Shown here: piece by piece, positions 30,886 through 40,068 of the stretch
Position numbering within the stretch: the first letter of the stretch is position 1
How the letters are laid out: every line of letters starts with the position of its first letter
Assembly: GCA_958427145.1 (NCBI GenBank)
Contig: CAUAAZ010000003.1
Span: forward strand, 51,720 to 115,719
DNA from: an uncultured Collinsella sp.
Lineage (GTDB): Bacteria > Actinomycetota > Coriobacteriia > Coriobacteriales > Coriobacteriaceae
Direction: 5' to 3'
Length of the DNA: 64,000 nt
Made by a program: the position numbers and the translations under genes
Notes under the pieces: generated by a model
What the model was told of the DNA's origin: nothing
Databases searched by the model: none
What the model saw: only the letters and a program-made list of their open reading frames with translations

Positions 30886-32940
30886 TTACATAATGCCGCA
30901 GAACGCGAGCAGCATGTCGATGAGCTTGATGAATACGAACGGGGCAACGATGCCGCCCAGACCCCACACGAGCAGGTTGTGGGTCAGCAGCTGTCCGGAC
31001 GGAACCTCGCGGTACTTAACGCCCTTCAGCGCGGCCGGGATCAGCGCGACGATAACGAGCGCGTTATAGATGATGGCCGAAAGAACCGCGGACAGTGGGC
31101 TTGCCAGACCGAGGATGTTGAGGGCGTCCAACCCGGGGTAGATCGGCGAGAACAGGGCCGGGATGATAGCGAAGTACTTCGCCATGTCGTTGGCCACCGA
31201 GAAGGTCGTGAGCGAACCGCGGGTCATGAGCAGCTGCTTGCCGATACGCACGACCTCGATGAGCTTGGTGGGGCTGGAGTCGAGGTCGACCATGTTGCCG
31301 GCCTCCTTGGCAGCCTGGGTGCCCGTGTTCATGGCCACGGCGACGTCGGCCTGGGCCAGAGCGGGCGCGTCGTTGGTGCCGTCGCCGGTCATGGCGACCA
31401 GGTGCCCCTCACGCTGGAACTCGCGGATCTTCTCGAGCTTGCCTTCAGGGGTGGCCTCGGCCAGGAAGTCGTCAACGCCGGCCTCGGCGGCGATTGCCGC
31501 AGCGGTGAGCGGGTTGTCGCCCGTCACCATGATGGTCTTGATGCCCATCTTGCGCAGGTCGGCGAACTTCTCCTTAACGCCGGACTTGATGATGTCCTTG
31601 AGGTACACAACGCCCAGCACGCGGCAGTTCTTGGTCACGACCAGCGGGGTGCCGCCGGCCTTGGCGATGCGCTCGACGGCCTCGTCGCACTCCTGGGAGA
31701 ACACGCCGCCGGCTGCCTCCACATAGGTGCGCACGGAATCGGCAGCGCCCTTGCGGATCTCATTGCCCTCGTAGTTCACGCCGGACATGCGGGTCGCCGC
31801 GGTGAAGGGGATGAACTCCATACCCTTATCCTCGAGTGTGCGGCCGCGCAGACCGAACTGCTCCTTGGCGAGCACGACGATGGAACGGCCTTCGGGGGTC
31901 TCGTCGGCCAGCGAGGAAAGCTGGGCGGCATCGGCCAGCTCCGCGGGATCGATGCCGTCGACCGGAATGAACTCGGCGGCTTGGCGGTTACCCAGGGTGA
32001 TGGTGCCGGTCTTGTCGAGCATGAGGATGTCGACGTCGCCGGCGGCCTCGATGGCGCGGCCGGACATGGCCAGCACGTTGGCCTCGTTCAGACGGCTCAT
32101 ACCGGCGATGCCAATGGCGGACAGAAGGGCGCCGATGGTAGTGGGAGCCAGACACACGAGCAGCGCCACGAGCGTGGTCACGGCCGTGGGGTTGACCATG
32201 TCGTTAAGACCAACCGAGAAGTAGGAGTAACAATACAAGGCCAGCGTGACCAGGATAAAGACGATAGAGAGGGCCACCAGGAAGATCTCCAGAGCGATCT
32301 CGTTAGGGGTCTTCTTGCGCGCGGCACCCTCGACCATCGCAATCATCTTGTCCAGGAAGCTTTGGCCGGGCTCACTGGAGATCTTGACGATGATCCAGTC
32401 GGACAGCACCGTGGTACCGCCGGTAACGGCAGAGCGGTCGCCGCCAGCCTCGCGGACCACGGGGGCGGACTCGCCGGTGATGGCGGACTCGTCAACGGAG
32501 GCAGCGCCCTCGATGACGTCGCCATCGCCGGGAATCTGCTCGCCGGCGCGTACGATCACCAGGTCGCCGCGCGTAAGCTCGGTGCCGGGAACGACGGTGA
32601 AGTGTTCCTTGTCCTTAACGGACTCGATGCGATGGGCCTCGACATCCTTCTTGGCCGCACGCAGGGAATCGGCCTGAGCCTTACCGCGGCCCTCGGCAAG
32701 CGCCTCGGCGAAGTTCGAGAACAGGTCGGTGAGCCACAGGATGACCGCGATGGCGACCACATAGTAGGTGGGCACACCCGCGTCCTGCACACCGAAGATG
32801 GACGCGACGGCCAGGACGGAGGTCATGACGGCGGAAAGCCACACCAGGAACATGACCGGGTTTTGAATCTGGACGCGAGGATCCAGTTTGGCAAACGAGT
32901 CGCGGACCGCGCGGCCCATCATGTCTTTTTGCATAGCCAT
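30886..32940 (-). CDS. kdpB: K+-transporting P-type ATPase subunit B
   Basis: A 684-residue catalytic subunit that hydrolyses ATP to drive high-affinity K+ uptake. The phosphorylation motif DKTGTITLG lies near residue 300; the TGESAPVV actuator loop (about 155), GDGTNDAPALAQADV hinge and seven membrane helices are present. I choose ATG 32940 (MAMQKD), nine bases after AGGAGGG, over an upstream in-frame start at 32964. The gene sits 16 bp after kdpA. Confidence 0.97.
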   Translation of the reverse strand: MAMQKDMMGRAVRDSFAKLDPRVQIQNPVMFLVWLSAVMTSVLAVASIFGVQDAGVPTYYVVAIAVILWLTDLFSNFAEALAEGRGKAQADSLRAAKKDVEAHRIESVKDKEHFTVVPGTELTRGDLVIVRAGEQIPGDGDVIEGAASVDESAITGESAPVVREAGGDRSAVTGGTTVLSDWIIVKISSEPGQSFLDKMIAMVEGAARKKTPNEIALEIFLVALSIVFILVTLALYCYSYFSVGLNDMVNPTAVTTLVALLVCLAPTTIGALLSAIGIAGMSRLNEANVLAMSGRAIEAAGDVDILMLDKTGTITLGNRQAAEFIPVDGIDPAELADAAQLSSLADETPEGRSIVVLAKEQFGLRGRTLEDKGMEFIPFTAATRMSGVNYEGNEIRKGAADSVRTYVEAAGGVFSQECDEAVERIAKAGGTPLVVTKNCRVLGVVYLKDIIKSGVKEKFADLRKMGIKTIMVTGDNPLTAAAIAAEAGVDDFLAEATPEGKLEKIREFQREGHLVAMTGDGTNDAPALAQADVAVAMNTGTQAAKEAGNMVDLDSSPTKLIEVVRIGKQLLMTRGSLTTFSVANDMAKYFAIIPALFSPIYPGLDALNILGLASPLSAVLSAIIYNALVIVALIPAALKGVKYREVPSGQLLTHNLLVWGLGGIVAPFVFIKLIDMLLAFCGIM

Positions 32941-32956
32941 AAATCTGCGCCCTCCT

Positions 32957-34780
32957 TTACGCAATCATCTGGAAGAACTCGGCAACGGGGCCAAGCGCCA
33001 GGGCCGGGAAGAAGCTCAGGGCACCGATCAGCAGAACGATGAACACGAGCAGGAATACGAACATGCCGTTGGTGGTAGACAGGGTACCGGCGCTCTCGGC
33101 GACCTTACCCTTCTTGGCCAGCGAGCCGGCGATAGCCAGCGTACCGATGATGGGCATGAAGCGGGCGAACAGCATCTCGAGGCCGAGCATGACGTTGATC
33201 CAGGGAATGTTGCAGTTCATGCCTGCAAACGCCGAGCCGTTGTTGCCGCCGCATGAGGTGAAGGCATACAGCACCTCGGAGAAGCCGTGCGCGCCACCAT
33301 TGTTGAGCTGGTCGGCAAGACCGGGCACCATGCAGGCGATGGCCGAGCACACCAGAATGGCAAACGGAGTTGCCAGGCACAGGACAACTGCCCAGCGCAT
33401 CTCGCCCGGCTCGATCTTCTTGCCCAGGAACTCAGGCGTGCGGCCGACCATAAGGCCGGCGATAAACACCGTGAGGATGGCGAAGCCGATCATGCCGTAC
33501 AGGCCGCAGCCCACGCCGCCGAAGACGACCTCGCCCAGAGCAATCTGGAGCATCTGGACAAAACCGCCCAGCGGGGTGTAGGAGTCGTGCATGGAGTTAA
33601 CCGAGCCGTTGGAAGCAGCCGTCGTGAAAGCGGACCAGGTGGAAGAGGAGGCGATACCGAAGCGGCTCTCCTTGCCCTCCATGTTGCCGCCAGCCTGGCC
33701 GTCGGTCATCTCGATATTGACCGCTCCGCCATCGGCCAGCTGCGGGGTGCCCGCATGCTCGTTGACGGCGATGATGCCGGTGAAGATCACCAGCAGGATG
33801 AACATGGCGGCAAAGATGGCCTTGCCCTGCTTGGTGTTCTTGACGCCGATACCGAAGGTGAAGCAGCAGGCGGCCGGGATCAGCAGCAGGCTGGTCATCT
33901 CGATGATGTTGGTGAAGGCACTGGGGTTCTCATACGGATGGGCGGAGTTCACGCCGAAGAAGCCGCCGCCGTTGGTGCCGGACTGCTTGATGGCGACCTG
34001 AGGAGCCGCGGGACCCTGGGGCAGGAACTGCTCGGTGACCACGCGCGCGCCCTCGACAACCTTGCCGTCGACCTTGACCGTGTCGCCCTCGATCTGGGCG
34101 CCGTCGATAACGCTCCAGCCGCCGTCTGCATTAGGCTGGGCAGCGACGGGCTCTACGAGCTCAGCCTTCTGAGCCGGCTGGAAGTTGGAGATGACGCCAC
34201 CGGCAGCCAGGCAGATGCCGAACACGAGGTTCAGCGGGATGAGCACATACAGGACGGTGCGGGTGAGGTCGACCCAGAAGGAACCCAGGCCCTGCTCCTT
34301 GACCTGACGGAAACCGCGGATGAGTGCGAACATGACCGCAATACCGGTGCCGGCGGACAAGAAGTTTTGCACGGTGAGGCCCATGAACTGCACAAAGTAG
34401 GACAGGGTGGTCTCACCGGAATAGGACTGCCAGTTGGTGTTGGTTATGAAGGAAGCAGCCGTATTGAACGACAGGTCCCATGACACACCCGGCAGGTGCT
34501 GGGGATTGCCTGGCAAGAAGGACTGAAGCACCTGGAGTGCCACAAGAGCCACGAGGCCGATCCCCGAAAAGACCAGCACGCTCGCCAGATAGCGCCTACA
34601 CCCCATCTGCTCTGCCGCGTCGATGCGAAGCAGACGATAGACGCCGCGCTCCACAGGAGCAATCACAGGCGACAGGAACGTATGCTCACCATCCATGATA
34701 TGGGCCATGAACCGACCGAGCGGAACGGCCAGGACGACGAGCACGGCAAAGTACAAGATGTACTGAATCGCAGCGTCCAT
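32957..34780 (-). CDS. kdpA: K+-transporting ATPase subunit A
   Basis: A 607-residue channel-like subunit that binds and translocates K+. About ten to twelve helices; selectivity-filter-type segments are visible at FITNTNWQSYSGE, KQSGTNGGGFFGVNSAHP, and FTSCGGNNGSAFAG, as expected for KdpA. The start at 34780 is 3 bp after the small kdpF gene. Length is slightly above the usual 560-580 because of an extended loop at about 175-250. Confidence 0.97.
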   Translation of the reverse strand: MDAAIQYILYFAVLVVLAVPLGRFMAHIMDGEHTFLSPVIAPVERGVYRLLRIDAAEQMGCRRYLASVLVFSGIGLVALVALQVLQSFLPGNPQHLPGVSWDLSFNTAASFITNTNWQSYSGETTLSYFVQFMGLTVQNFLSAGTGIAVMFALIRGFRQVKEQGLGSFWVDLTRTVLYVLIPLNLVFGICLAAGGVISNFQPAQKAELVEPVAAQPNADGGWSVIDGAQIEGDTVKVDGKVVEGARVVTEQFLPQGPAAPQVAIKQSGTNGGGFFGVNSAHPYENPSAFTNIIEMTSLLLIPAACCFTFGIGVKNTKQGKAIFAAMFILLVIFTGIIAVNEHAGTPQLADGGAVNIEMTDGQAGGNMEGKESRFGIASSSTWSAFTTAASNGSVNSMHDSYTPLGGFVQMLQIALGEVVFGGVGCGLYGMIGFAILTVFIAGLMVGRTPEFLGKKIEPGEMRWAVVLCLATPFAILVCSAIACMVPGLADQLNNGGAHGFSEVLYAFTSCGGNNGSAFAGMNCNIPWINVMLGLEMLFARFMPIIGTLAIAGSLAKKGKVAESAGTLSTTNGMFVFLLVFIVLLIGALSFFPALALGPVAEFFQMIA

Positions 34781-34783
34781 AGT

Positions 34784-34870
34784 TTACGAATCACTCCTCA
34801 TCAGAATGTAGATGTAATAGATAAGAAGTCCAATGCAGACGACTCCGATGATGGGAATGAGGATGTTCAT
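34784..34870 (-). CDS. kdpF: KdpF small membrane subunit
   Basis: A 28-residue single-helix peptide (starts MNILIPIIGVVCIG, ends LMRSDS) encoded directly before kdpA, three bases from its start codon. Position, size and hydrophobicity match KdpF, which stabilises the KdpABC complex. GAAAGGGGCGG lies upstream of the ATG. It is too short for ordinary gene finders. It is the first gene of kdpFABC. Confidence 0.9.
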   Translation of the reverse strand: MNILIPIIGVVCIGLLIYYIYILMRSDS

Positions 34871-35114
34871 TTACCGCCCCTTTCACGCGCGGCCCGATGT
34901 CTCGGACGCCTACTCTCGCAAGCGTCTGGGGACAGTAAACGCTTCTAGGGATTAAAGAGGCGTGAGGGCCGGGGCTCACGACCTTAAGATGCCGTAAAGA
35001 TGCAGGTAGAAAGCACTATTGCTGCTGCAGTGCGCCTATACTCGACCTCGCGAGCATACAGTGGCGTCCTCACCGCGTATGCACGCATGGACAACGCTTC
35101 AGAAAGGCTACGCT
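34871..35114. promoter_or_regulatory. kdpFABC/kdpDE divergent promoter region
   Basis: This 244-bp stretch separates kdpF (leftward) from kdpD (rightward) and must hold both promoters. It contains the inverted repeat CGTGAG/CTCACG (about 34962-34981) and a TATACT (about 35036) upstream of kdpD. No clear KdpE consensus could be assigned by eye. Confidence 0.5.
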
Positions 35115-37850
35115 ATGCAGCGCGACGCATCGGACACTCGCGTCAATCCAGACCTCATCCTCAAGGCAATTGAGAAAGACGAGGTCGCCGATGACGCTCG
35201 AACCAGCCGGGGACACCTCAAGATTTTCTTTGGCTACGCTGCTGGCGCAGGCAAAACCTATGCGATGCTTCAAGCCGCCCACGCCGCCAAGCGGCGAGGT
35301 GTCGACGTCGTCGCGGGATACATCGAGCCGCACGAACGTCCGGCAACTGCCCATCTTGCACAAGGGCTTGAGAACGTGCCCTGTAAACTCATCGAGCACA
35401 ACGGCATTGCGCTCAGCGAGTTCGATCTAGATGCGGCTATCGAACGCGCCCCTCAGCTCATCCTTGTCGACGAGCTCGCCCATACGAATGCGCCGGGGTC
35501 TCGCCACGACAAACGCTATCAAGACGTCGAGGAACTTCTACATGCGGGCATCGACGTCTATACGACCGTGAACGTTCAGCATATCGAGAGCCTAAACGAC
35601 ATGGTTGCATCCATCACCGGCGTTGTCGTGAGCGAACGAATCCCCGACCGTATCTTCGATGATGCCGACCAGGTCGAGCTCGTCGACATAGAGCCCGAAG
35701 ACCTACTTGAGCGCCTTCGCGCCGGCCTCGTCTACCGTCCCGCACAAGCCGACCGAGCGCAACAGCATTTTTTTACCGTCGAAAACCTCACCGCACTCCG
35801 AGAAATCGCGCTGCGCCGCTGCGCCGATCGCACCGGCCACCTCACAGACGCCGCACGCGTGCTGGGAAACCGTGACTACTACACCAAGGAGCGTATCTTA
35901 GTCTGTGTCTCCCCGGCGCCGACCAATCCCCGCATCGTCCGCACCGCCGCACGCATGGCGAAAGCGTTTCGCAGCGAACTCGTCGCCCTGTTCGTAGAGA
36001 GCCCGCGCACGCAAGCCATGAGCGATGATGAGCGCGCCAAGCTTGCAGCCAATATCGCCCTAGCCGAGCAGCTCGGAGCACATATGGAAACCGTCTATGG
36101 CGACGACGTCGCGTTTCAGATCTCCGAGTTCGCGCGCCTGTCGGGTATTTCGAAAATCGTCATGGGGCGCACGGGCGAGCGCAGCAGCGTCCGTCAGACC
36201 CTCTTCGGTCGCAAATCTCTCGTAGAACAGCTCATAACATTCGCCCCGAACCTCGACATTTACATCATTCCAGACCAGTCGACTCCGCCCTCCCGACCCA
36301 AAGGACGCCGCCATGCGCTCGCCCTGCAGCCGCCCAGCAGCCGAAACGTGCTTCGCACGCTGGCCCTCTCTCTTGTCGCTACGGCGATCGGCACGGCTTT
36401 CCGCCATCTGGGATTTGCCGATTCCAGCATCATATCCCTCTATATCCTCACGGCCCTGCTGACCGCCGTCACCACGACGGGGCGTATCTGCACGATCGTA
36501 TCGAGCGTGCTCTCTGTAGTGCTTTACAACTTCTGCTTCGTCACGCCTCTGTTTTCGCTCGCCAGCTACGACCGAAGCTATCTGGTCACGTTCGGCATCA
36601 TGTTCGCTACCGCCATGGTCGCCGGCGAGTTGACTGCGCGCATCGCCGACAACGCCCGTACCTCCGCCGAGAACGCATTCAAAACGCGTGTACTCCTCGA
36701 AACGAACCAGCTCTTGCAGCAAGCCCATAGCGCGGAGGAGTGCGCCCGCGTCGCCATGAACCAACTCATCAAACTGCTAAAACTCGACGTGGTCTTCTAC
36801 ACCGCCGAACACGGCACGCTCGGCAAGACGCTCTATGAGTCCGCTGGCACCGAAAACCGATCCGCGTCGCTGTTCACCGACTACGAGCGCGCCGTTGCAA
36901 CCTGGACCTACACCAACAACAAGCGCGCGGGCGCAAGCACGCGGACCCTGCCTGAGGCGCGCTGTCTCTACCTCGCGGTTCGCACCGGCGACAAGGTATT
37001 CGGTGTCATCGGCATCGACCTGGAGGGGCGCGAGATCGAAGCGTTCGAGCATTCGATCGTCCTATCTATCGTAGGCGAATGCGCCTTGGCGCTCGAAAGC
37101 GACCGGGCGGCGCAAGAGCGCGAAGAGGCTGCGGTCTTGGCGAAAAACGAGCAGCTGCGCGCCAACCTTTTGCGCTCCATCGGCCACGATTTGAGGACAC
37201 CTCTCACGGCTATATCCGGATCTGCGGCAATCCTTCGGAAGAGCGACGAGAAGCTCAGCCTCGAACAACGCTGCGATCTTGCCGATGCCATCTACGACGA
37301 CTCCCTCTGGCTTATCGATACCGTGGAGAACCTCCTCGCCATCACACGCGTCGAGGACGGCACCATTCGCCTCAACCTCACATCCGAGCTCATCGACGAG
37401 GTCATCGAGGCCGCCCTCAGCCATGTCGCCCAAGCATCGCATGGACATGCCGCCACCATCGAGCACACTGACGACATCCTGCTGGTACGCATCGACGTCC
37501 ATCTCATCATGCAGGTGCTTACGAATCTCATCATGAACGCCTTCAAATACACGCCCGAGGACTCGACTGTCACCATCGGCGCACGTCGCGAGGGTGCGTT
37601 CGTCGTGGTGGACGTCGCAGACGATGGGCCGGGTGTGGCAGACTGCGACAAGCCTCATATCTTTGAGCGCTTCTTCACCTCAAGCAATACGCAGCCCGTG
37701 GATTCGCGTCGAAGCATCGGCCTTGGGCTGTCGCTCTGCCGCTCCATCGTGGAGGCGCATGGCGGCGTCATCGAAGTTCGCGACAACCACCCCCATGGGG
37801 CTGTCTTCCGTTTTACCCTGCCCGCCGAGGAGATCGAGATTCATGAATAA
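35115..37850 (+). CDS. kdpD: KdpD osmosensitive K+ sensor histidine kinase
   Basis: A 911-residue membrane sensor kinase. Order: KdpD N-terminal domain with Walker-like GYAAGAGKTYAML (about 37-49) and DELAHTNAPGSRH, a universal-stress-protein domain (about 255-380), four membrane helices (about 425-515), a GAF-like domain, HisKA with H691 in SIGHDLRTPL, and HATPase (NLIMNAFKYTP; DDGPGV; GLGLSLCRSIV). It senses low K+ and phosphorylates KdpE. ATG 35115 follows AAAGG; the frame is open further upstream without a ribosome site. It is divergent from kdpFABC and overlaps kdpE by 8 bp. Confidence 0.96.
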   Translation: MQRDASDTRVNPDLILKAIEKDEVADDARTSRGHLKIFFGYAAGAGKTYAMLQAAHAAKRRGVDVVAGYIEPHERPATAHLAQGLENVPCKLIEHNGIALSEFDLDAAIERAPQLILVDELAHTNAPGSRHDKRYQDVEELLHAGIDVYTTVNVQHIESLNDMVASITGVVVSERIPDRIFDDADQVELVDIEPEDLLERLRAGLVYRPAQADRAQQHFFTVENLTALREIALRRCADRTGHLTDAARVLGNRDYYTKERILVCVSPAPTNPRIVRTAARMAKAFRSELVALFVESPRTQAMSDDERAKLAANIALAEQLGAHMETVYGDDVAFQISEFARLSGISKIVMGRTGERSSVRQTLFGRKSLVEQLITFAPNLDIYIIPDQSTPPSRPKGRRHALALQPPSSRNVLRTLALSLVATAIGTAFRHLGFADSSIISLYILTALLTAVTTTGRICTIVSSVLSVVLYNFCFVTPLFSLASYDRSYLVTFGIMFATAMVAGELTARIADNARTSAENAFKTRVLLETNQLLQQAHSAEECARVAMNQLIKLLKLDVVFYTAEHGTLGKTLYESAGTENRSASLFTDYERAVATWTYTNNKRAGASTRTLPEARCLYLAVRTGDKVFGVIGIDLEGREIEAFEHSIVLSIVGECALALESDRAAQEREEAAVLAKNEQLRANLLRSIGHDLRTPLTAISGSAAILRKSDEKLSLEQRCDLADAIYDDSLWLIDTVENLLAITRVEDGTIRLNLTSELIDEVIEAALSHVAQASHGHAATIEHTDDILLVRIDVHLIMQVLTNLIMNAFKYTPEDSTVTIGARREGAFVVVDVADDGPGVADCDKPHIFERFFTSSNTQPVDSRRSIGLGLSLCRSIVEAHGGVIEVRDNHPHGAVFRFTLPAEEIEIHE

Positions 37851-38547
37851 TGCCGCTAAGCCACGCATCCTCCTGGTCGAAGATGACCTGACCGTTCAAA
37901 ACCTCGTTTCGACCGCGCTTGACCTCCACGGCTATGTCGTGAGCAAGGTTTGCAACGGCCAGGCCGCCATCATGGATGCGGTGTCGCACGGCCCCAGCCT
38001 CATCATGCTCGACCTCGGCCTTCCCGACATTGACGGTATCGAGGTCATCACGAAGATCCGAAGCTGGTCGGCAGTCCCCATTATCGTCATTTCGGCGCGC
38101 ACCGAAGATTCCGATAAGATTGCAGCACTTGACGCAGGGGCAGACGACTACCTCACCAAGCCCTTTTCTGTGGATGAGTTGCTCGCGCGCGTCCGTGCGA
38201 ATTTGAGGCGCTCCTCGATGGCGTCGAGCGAGTCGACAGAAGCGAGCACGTTCGACAACGGTCCGCTGCATATCGACTACGCCGCGGGATACGCGACGAA
38301 AGACGGACGCGAGCTCTCGCTCACCCCAACCGAGTACAAATTGCTCGTCCTTCTGGCGAAAAACGTCGACAAGGTGCTCACCCACACCTTCATCACCCGT
38401 GAGATATGGGGCACGAGCTGGGACAGCGATCTGGCGAGTCTGCGCGTGTTCATGCGCACCCTGCGCAAGAAGATCGAGGCAGACCCCTCTCACCCCAAGA
38501 TGATTCAGACACACATGGGTGTCGGGTACCGCATGCAGCGTCTCTAG
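37843..38547 (+). CDS. kdpE: KdpE response regulator
   Basis: A 234-residue OmpR-family regulator: receiver with ILLVEDD, phosphorylation site D57 (LIMLDLGLPD) and K in LTKPFS, then a winged helix (LTPTEYKLLVLL; TLRKKIEADPSHPKMI; GVGYRM). The ATG overlaps the kdpD stop by 8 bases, with GAGGAG before it. It is the cognate partner of KdpD and presumed activator of kdpFABC. Confidence 0.96.
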   Translation: MNNAAKPRILLVEDDLTVQNLVSTALDLHGYVVSKVCNGQAAIMDAVSHGPSLIMLDLGLPDIDGIEVITKIRSWSAVPIIVISARTEDSDKIAALDAGADDYLTKPFSVDELLARVRANLRRSSMASSESTEASTFDNGPLHIDYAAGYATKDGRELSLTPTEYKLLVLLAKNVDKVLTHTFITREIWGTSWDSDLASLRVFMRTLRKKIEADPSHPKMIQTHMGVGYRMQRL

Positions 38548-38563
38548 CCCACCCCACAAAAAA

Positions 38564-38626
38564 TTGCGGTGGAATACGGAGTAGATGAGGCTTTTGACAG
38601 CCAAAACAGTCCGTATTTCACCGCAA
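38564..38626. repeat. Palindromic intergenic repeat, TTGCGGTGGAATA family, copy 4
   Basis: TTGCGGTGGAATACGGA (38564-38580) pairs with TCCGTATTTCACCGCAA (38610-38626), with a loop nearly identical to copy 3. It sits between the convergent ends of kdpE and the GltD-like gene and may end both transcripts. Confidence 0.9.
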
Positions 38627-38643
38627 CCGATGGGCGGGATGTG

Positions 38644-39861
38644 TTAGAGGCCCAGGTAGGTGGTCATGCCTTCGACGGCGAGCTTGGCGCCAGCTACGGC
38701 GTGAACCACAGTGAGCGGGCCGTTGACCACGTCGCCGGCGGCAAAGACGCCAGGCACGGTGGTCATGCCGTGCTCGTCGACCGAAAGCAGACCGCGATGG
38801 TCGGTCTCCAGACCGCCCGTTGTAAGCACGAGCTTGTCCTTGGGCACCTGAGACGCCGCAATCACAACCGTGTCGGCGGACACGTGGTCGAGCTCTTCCT
38901 CGTAGCCCACCACATTGCTGTCCTCGTCAAAGATAGCCGTCTCGAACACCGGACCGTTATCATCGATGGCGCAGATCGCCTTGCCGCACACAATCTCGGC
39001 ACCGTCAAGCTCGGTCAGCTCCACCTCGTCATCGATGGCAGAGATATGGCGCGATCGGGCGTACACGGTAACCTTGCGGGCACCCGAGCGAAGCGCCGTA
39101 CGGGCCACATCCATGGCTACGTTGCCGGCACCGATTACGGCCACGTTTTCGCCGATCGCCACGCTCGTGGGGTCAACGAGGTAGTCGATACCAAACAGCA
39201 CGTTGCCGCGCGACTCGCCGGGAATACCAAGCTTGCGAGCGCGCCAGGTACCGGTACCAACAAAGACTGCATCGTAGCCGTCGCGCAGCAGGTCGTCGAT
39301 GTGGAGCGCACCGCCGATGGTGGTCGAGGGGCGAACGCGCACGCCGAGCGAGCACATCACGTGGCGGTACTTTTGCACGAGCGAGCGCGGCAGACGGAAC
39401 TCGGGGATACCGTACTCCAGCACGCCGCCAATCTCGGGCCGCTGCTCAAAAACGGTGACGGCGCAACCCAGCTGCGCCATCTTAATGGCCACGGTCATGC
39501 CGGCAGGGCCGGAGCCGACCACGGCGACCTGTTTGCCGCACGACGGCGCGGGTCTCCACTCTTTGCGGTCCAAATACGCCGTGGAGATATAGTTCTCGAT
39601 GCTCGAAAAATGTACGGGCGCGCCCTTGCGGCCCTGGATGCACGCGCCCTCGCACTGGCCCGAATGATTGCACACCATAGAGCAGACCGCACTCATGGGA
39701 TTGTTCTGGAACAGTAGCTCGCCCGCCTCTTGCAGACAGCGCTGCTTAAAGAGGTCGATAACCTGCGGAATGGGCGTCTGCACCGGACAGCCCTTTATTT
39801 GACAGAACGCCTTTTTGCAGCCCAGACAGCGATTTGCTTCCTCAACGATGTGGATAGCCAC
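38644..39861 (-). CDS. GltD-like NAD(P)-dependent flavin/Fe-S oxidoreductase
   Basis: A 405-residue protein of the glutamate-synthase small-subunit family. The N-terminal domain (about 10-90) carries cysteine motifs for two 4Fe-4S clusters (CLGCKKAFC, GCPV, CSMVC, QCEGACI). Then follow an FAD fold (VAVVGSGPAGMTVAI at about 112-126) and an NADPH fold (VAVIGAGNVAMDVA at about 250), and ATGD-type GVFAAGDVV near the end. No large glutamate-synthase subunit is adjacent, so it may instead transfer electrons to ferredoxin or to a separate partner, as NfnB or pyrimidine dehydrogenase subunits do. It is shorter than GltD (about 470). Partner unknown. Confidence 0.9.
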   Translation of the reverse strand: MAIHIVEEANRCLGCKKAFCQIKGCPVQTPIPQVIDLFKQRCLQEAGELLFQNNPMSAVCSMVCNHSGQCEGACIQGRKGAPVHFSSIENYISTAYLDRKEWRPAPSCGKQVAVVGSGPAGMTVAIKMAQLGCAVTVFEQRPEIGGVLEYGIPEFRLPRSLVQKYRHVMCSLGVRVRPSTTIGGALHIDDLLRDGYDAVFVGTGTWRARKLGIPGESRGNVLFGIDYLVDPTSVAIGENVAVIGAGNVAMDVARTALRSGARKVTVYARSRHISAIDDEVELTELDGAEIVCGKAICAIDDNGPVFETAIFDEDSNVVGYEEELDHVSADTVVIAASQVPKDKLVLTTGGLETDHRGLLSVDEHGMTTVPGVFAAGDVVNGPLTVVHAVAGAKLAVEGMTTYLGL

Positions 39862-40029
39862 GCAATTCCCCTCTATCGACCTGGACGAAATCGGCTTCTT
39901 AAACCAATTTGCCCGAATTTATAACCATACATACATCAACAGTGCGGAAAAGGGCACCGAAAAGCATCTCACAAACGCGCAGTAGCAACCCTTCCCTCGC
40001 ACGGAACCACTGTGCAGCCCCGTCATCGA

Positions 40030-40065
40030 GATCAAAAGATTCGCCACCCCTACGAATGGCGAATC
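40030..40065 (-). terminator. Rho-independent terminator of the uxa operon
   Basis: GATTCGCCA (40038-40046) pairs with TGGCGAATC (40057-40065) around a 10-nt loop, followed leftward by TTTTGATC. It ends just after uxaA. Confidence 0.9.
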
Positions 40066-40068
40066 TCT

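Noticed and set aside
30676..33042. Forward 788-codon open frame across kdpB/kdpC
   Set aside because: Low-complexity Gly/Asp/His-rich translation typical of antisense frames in high-GC genes; kdpB and kdpC are complete on the reverse strand.
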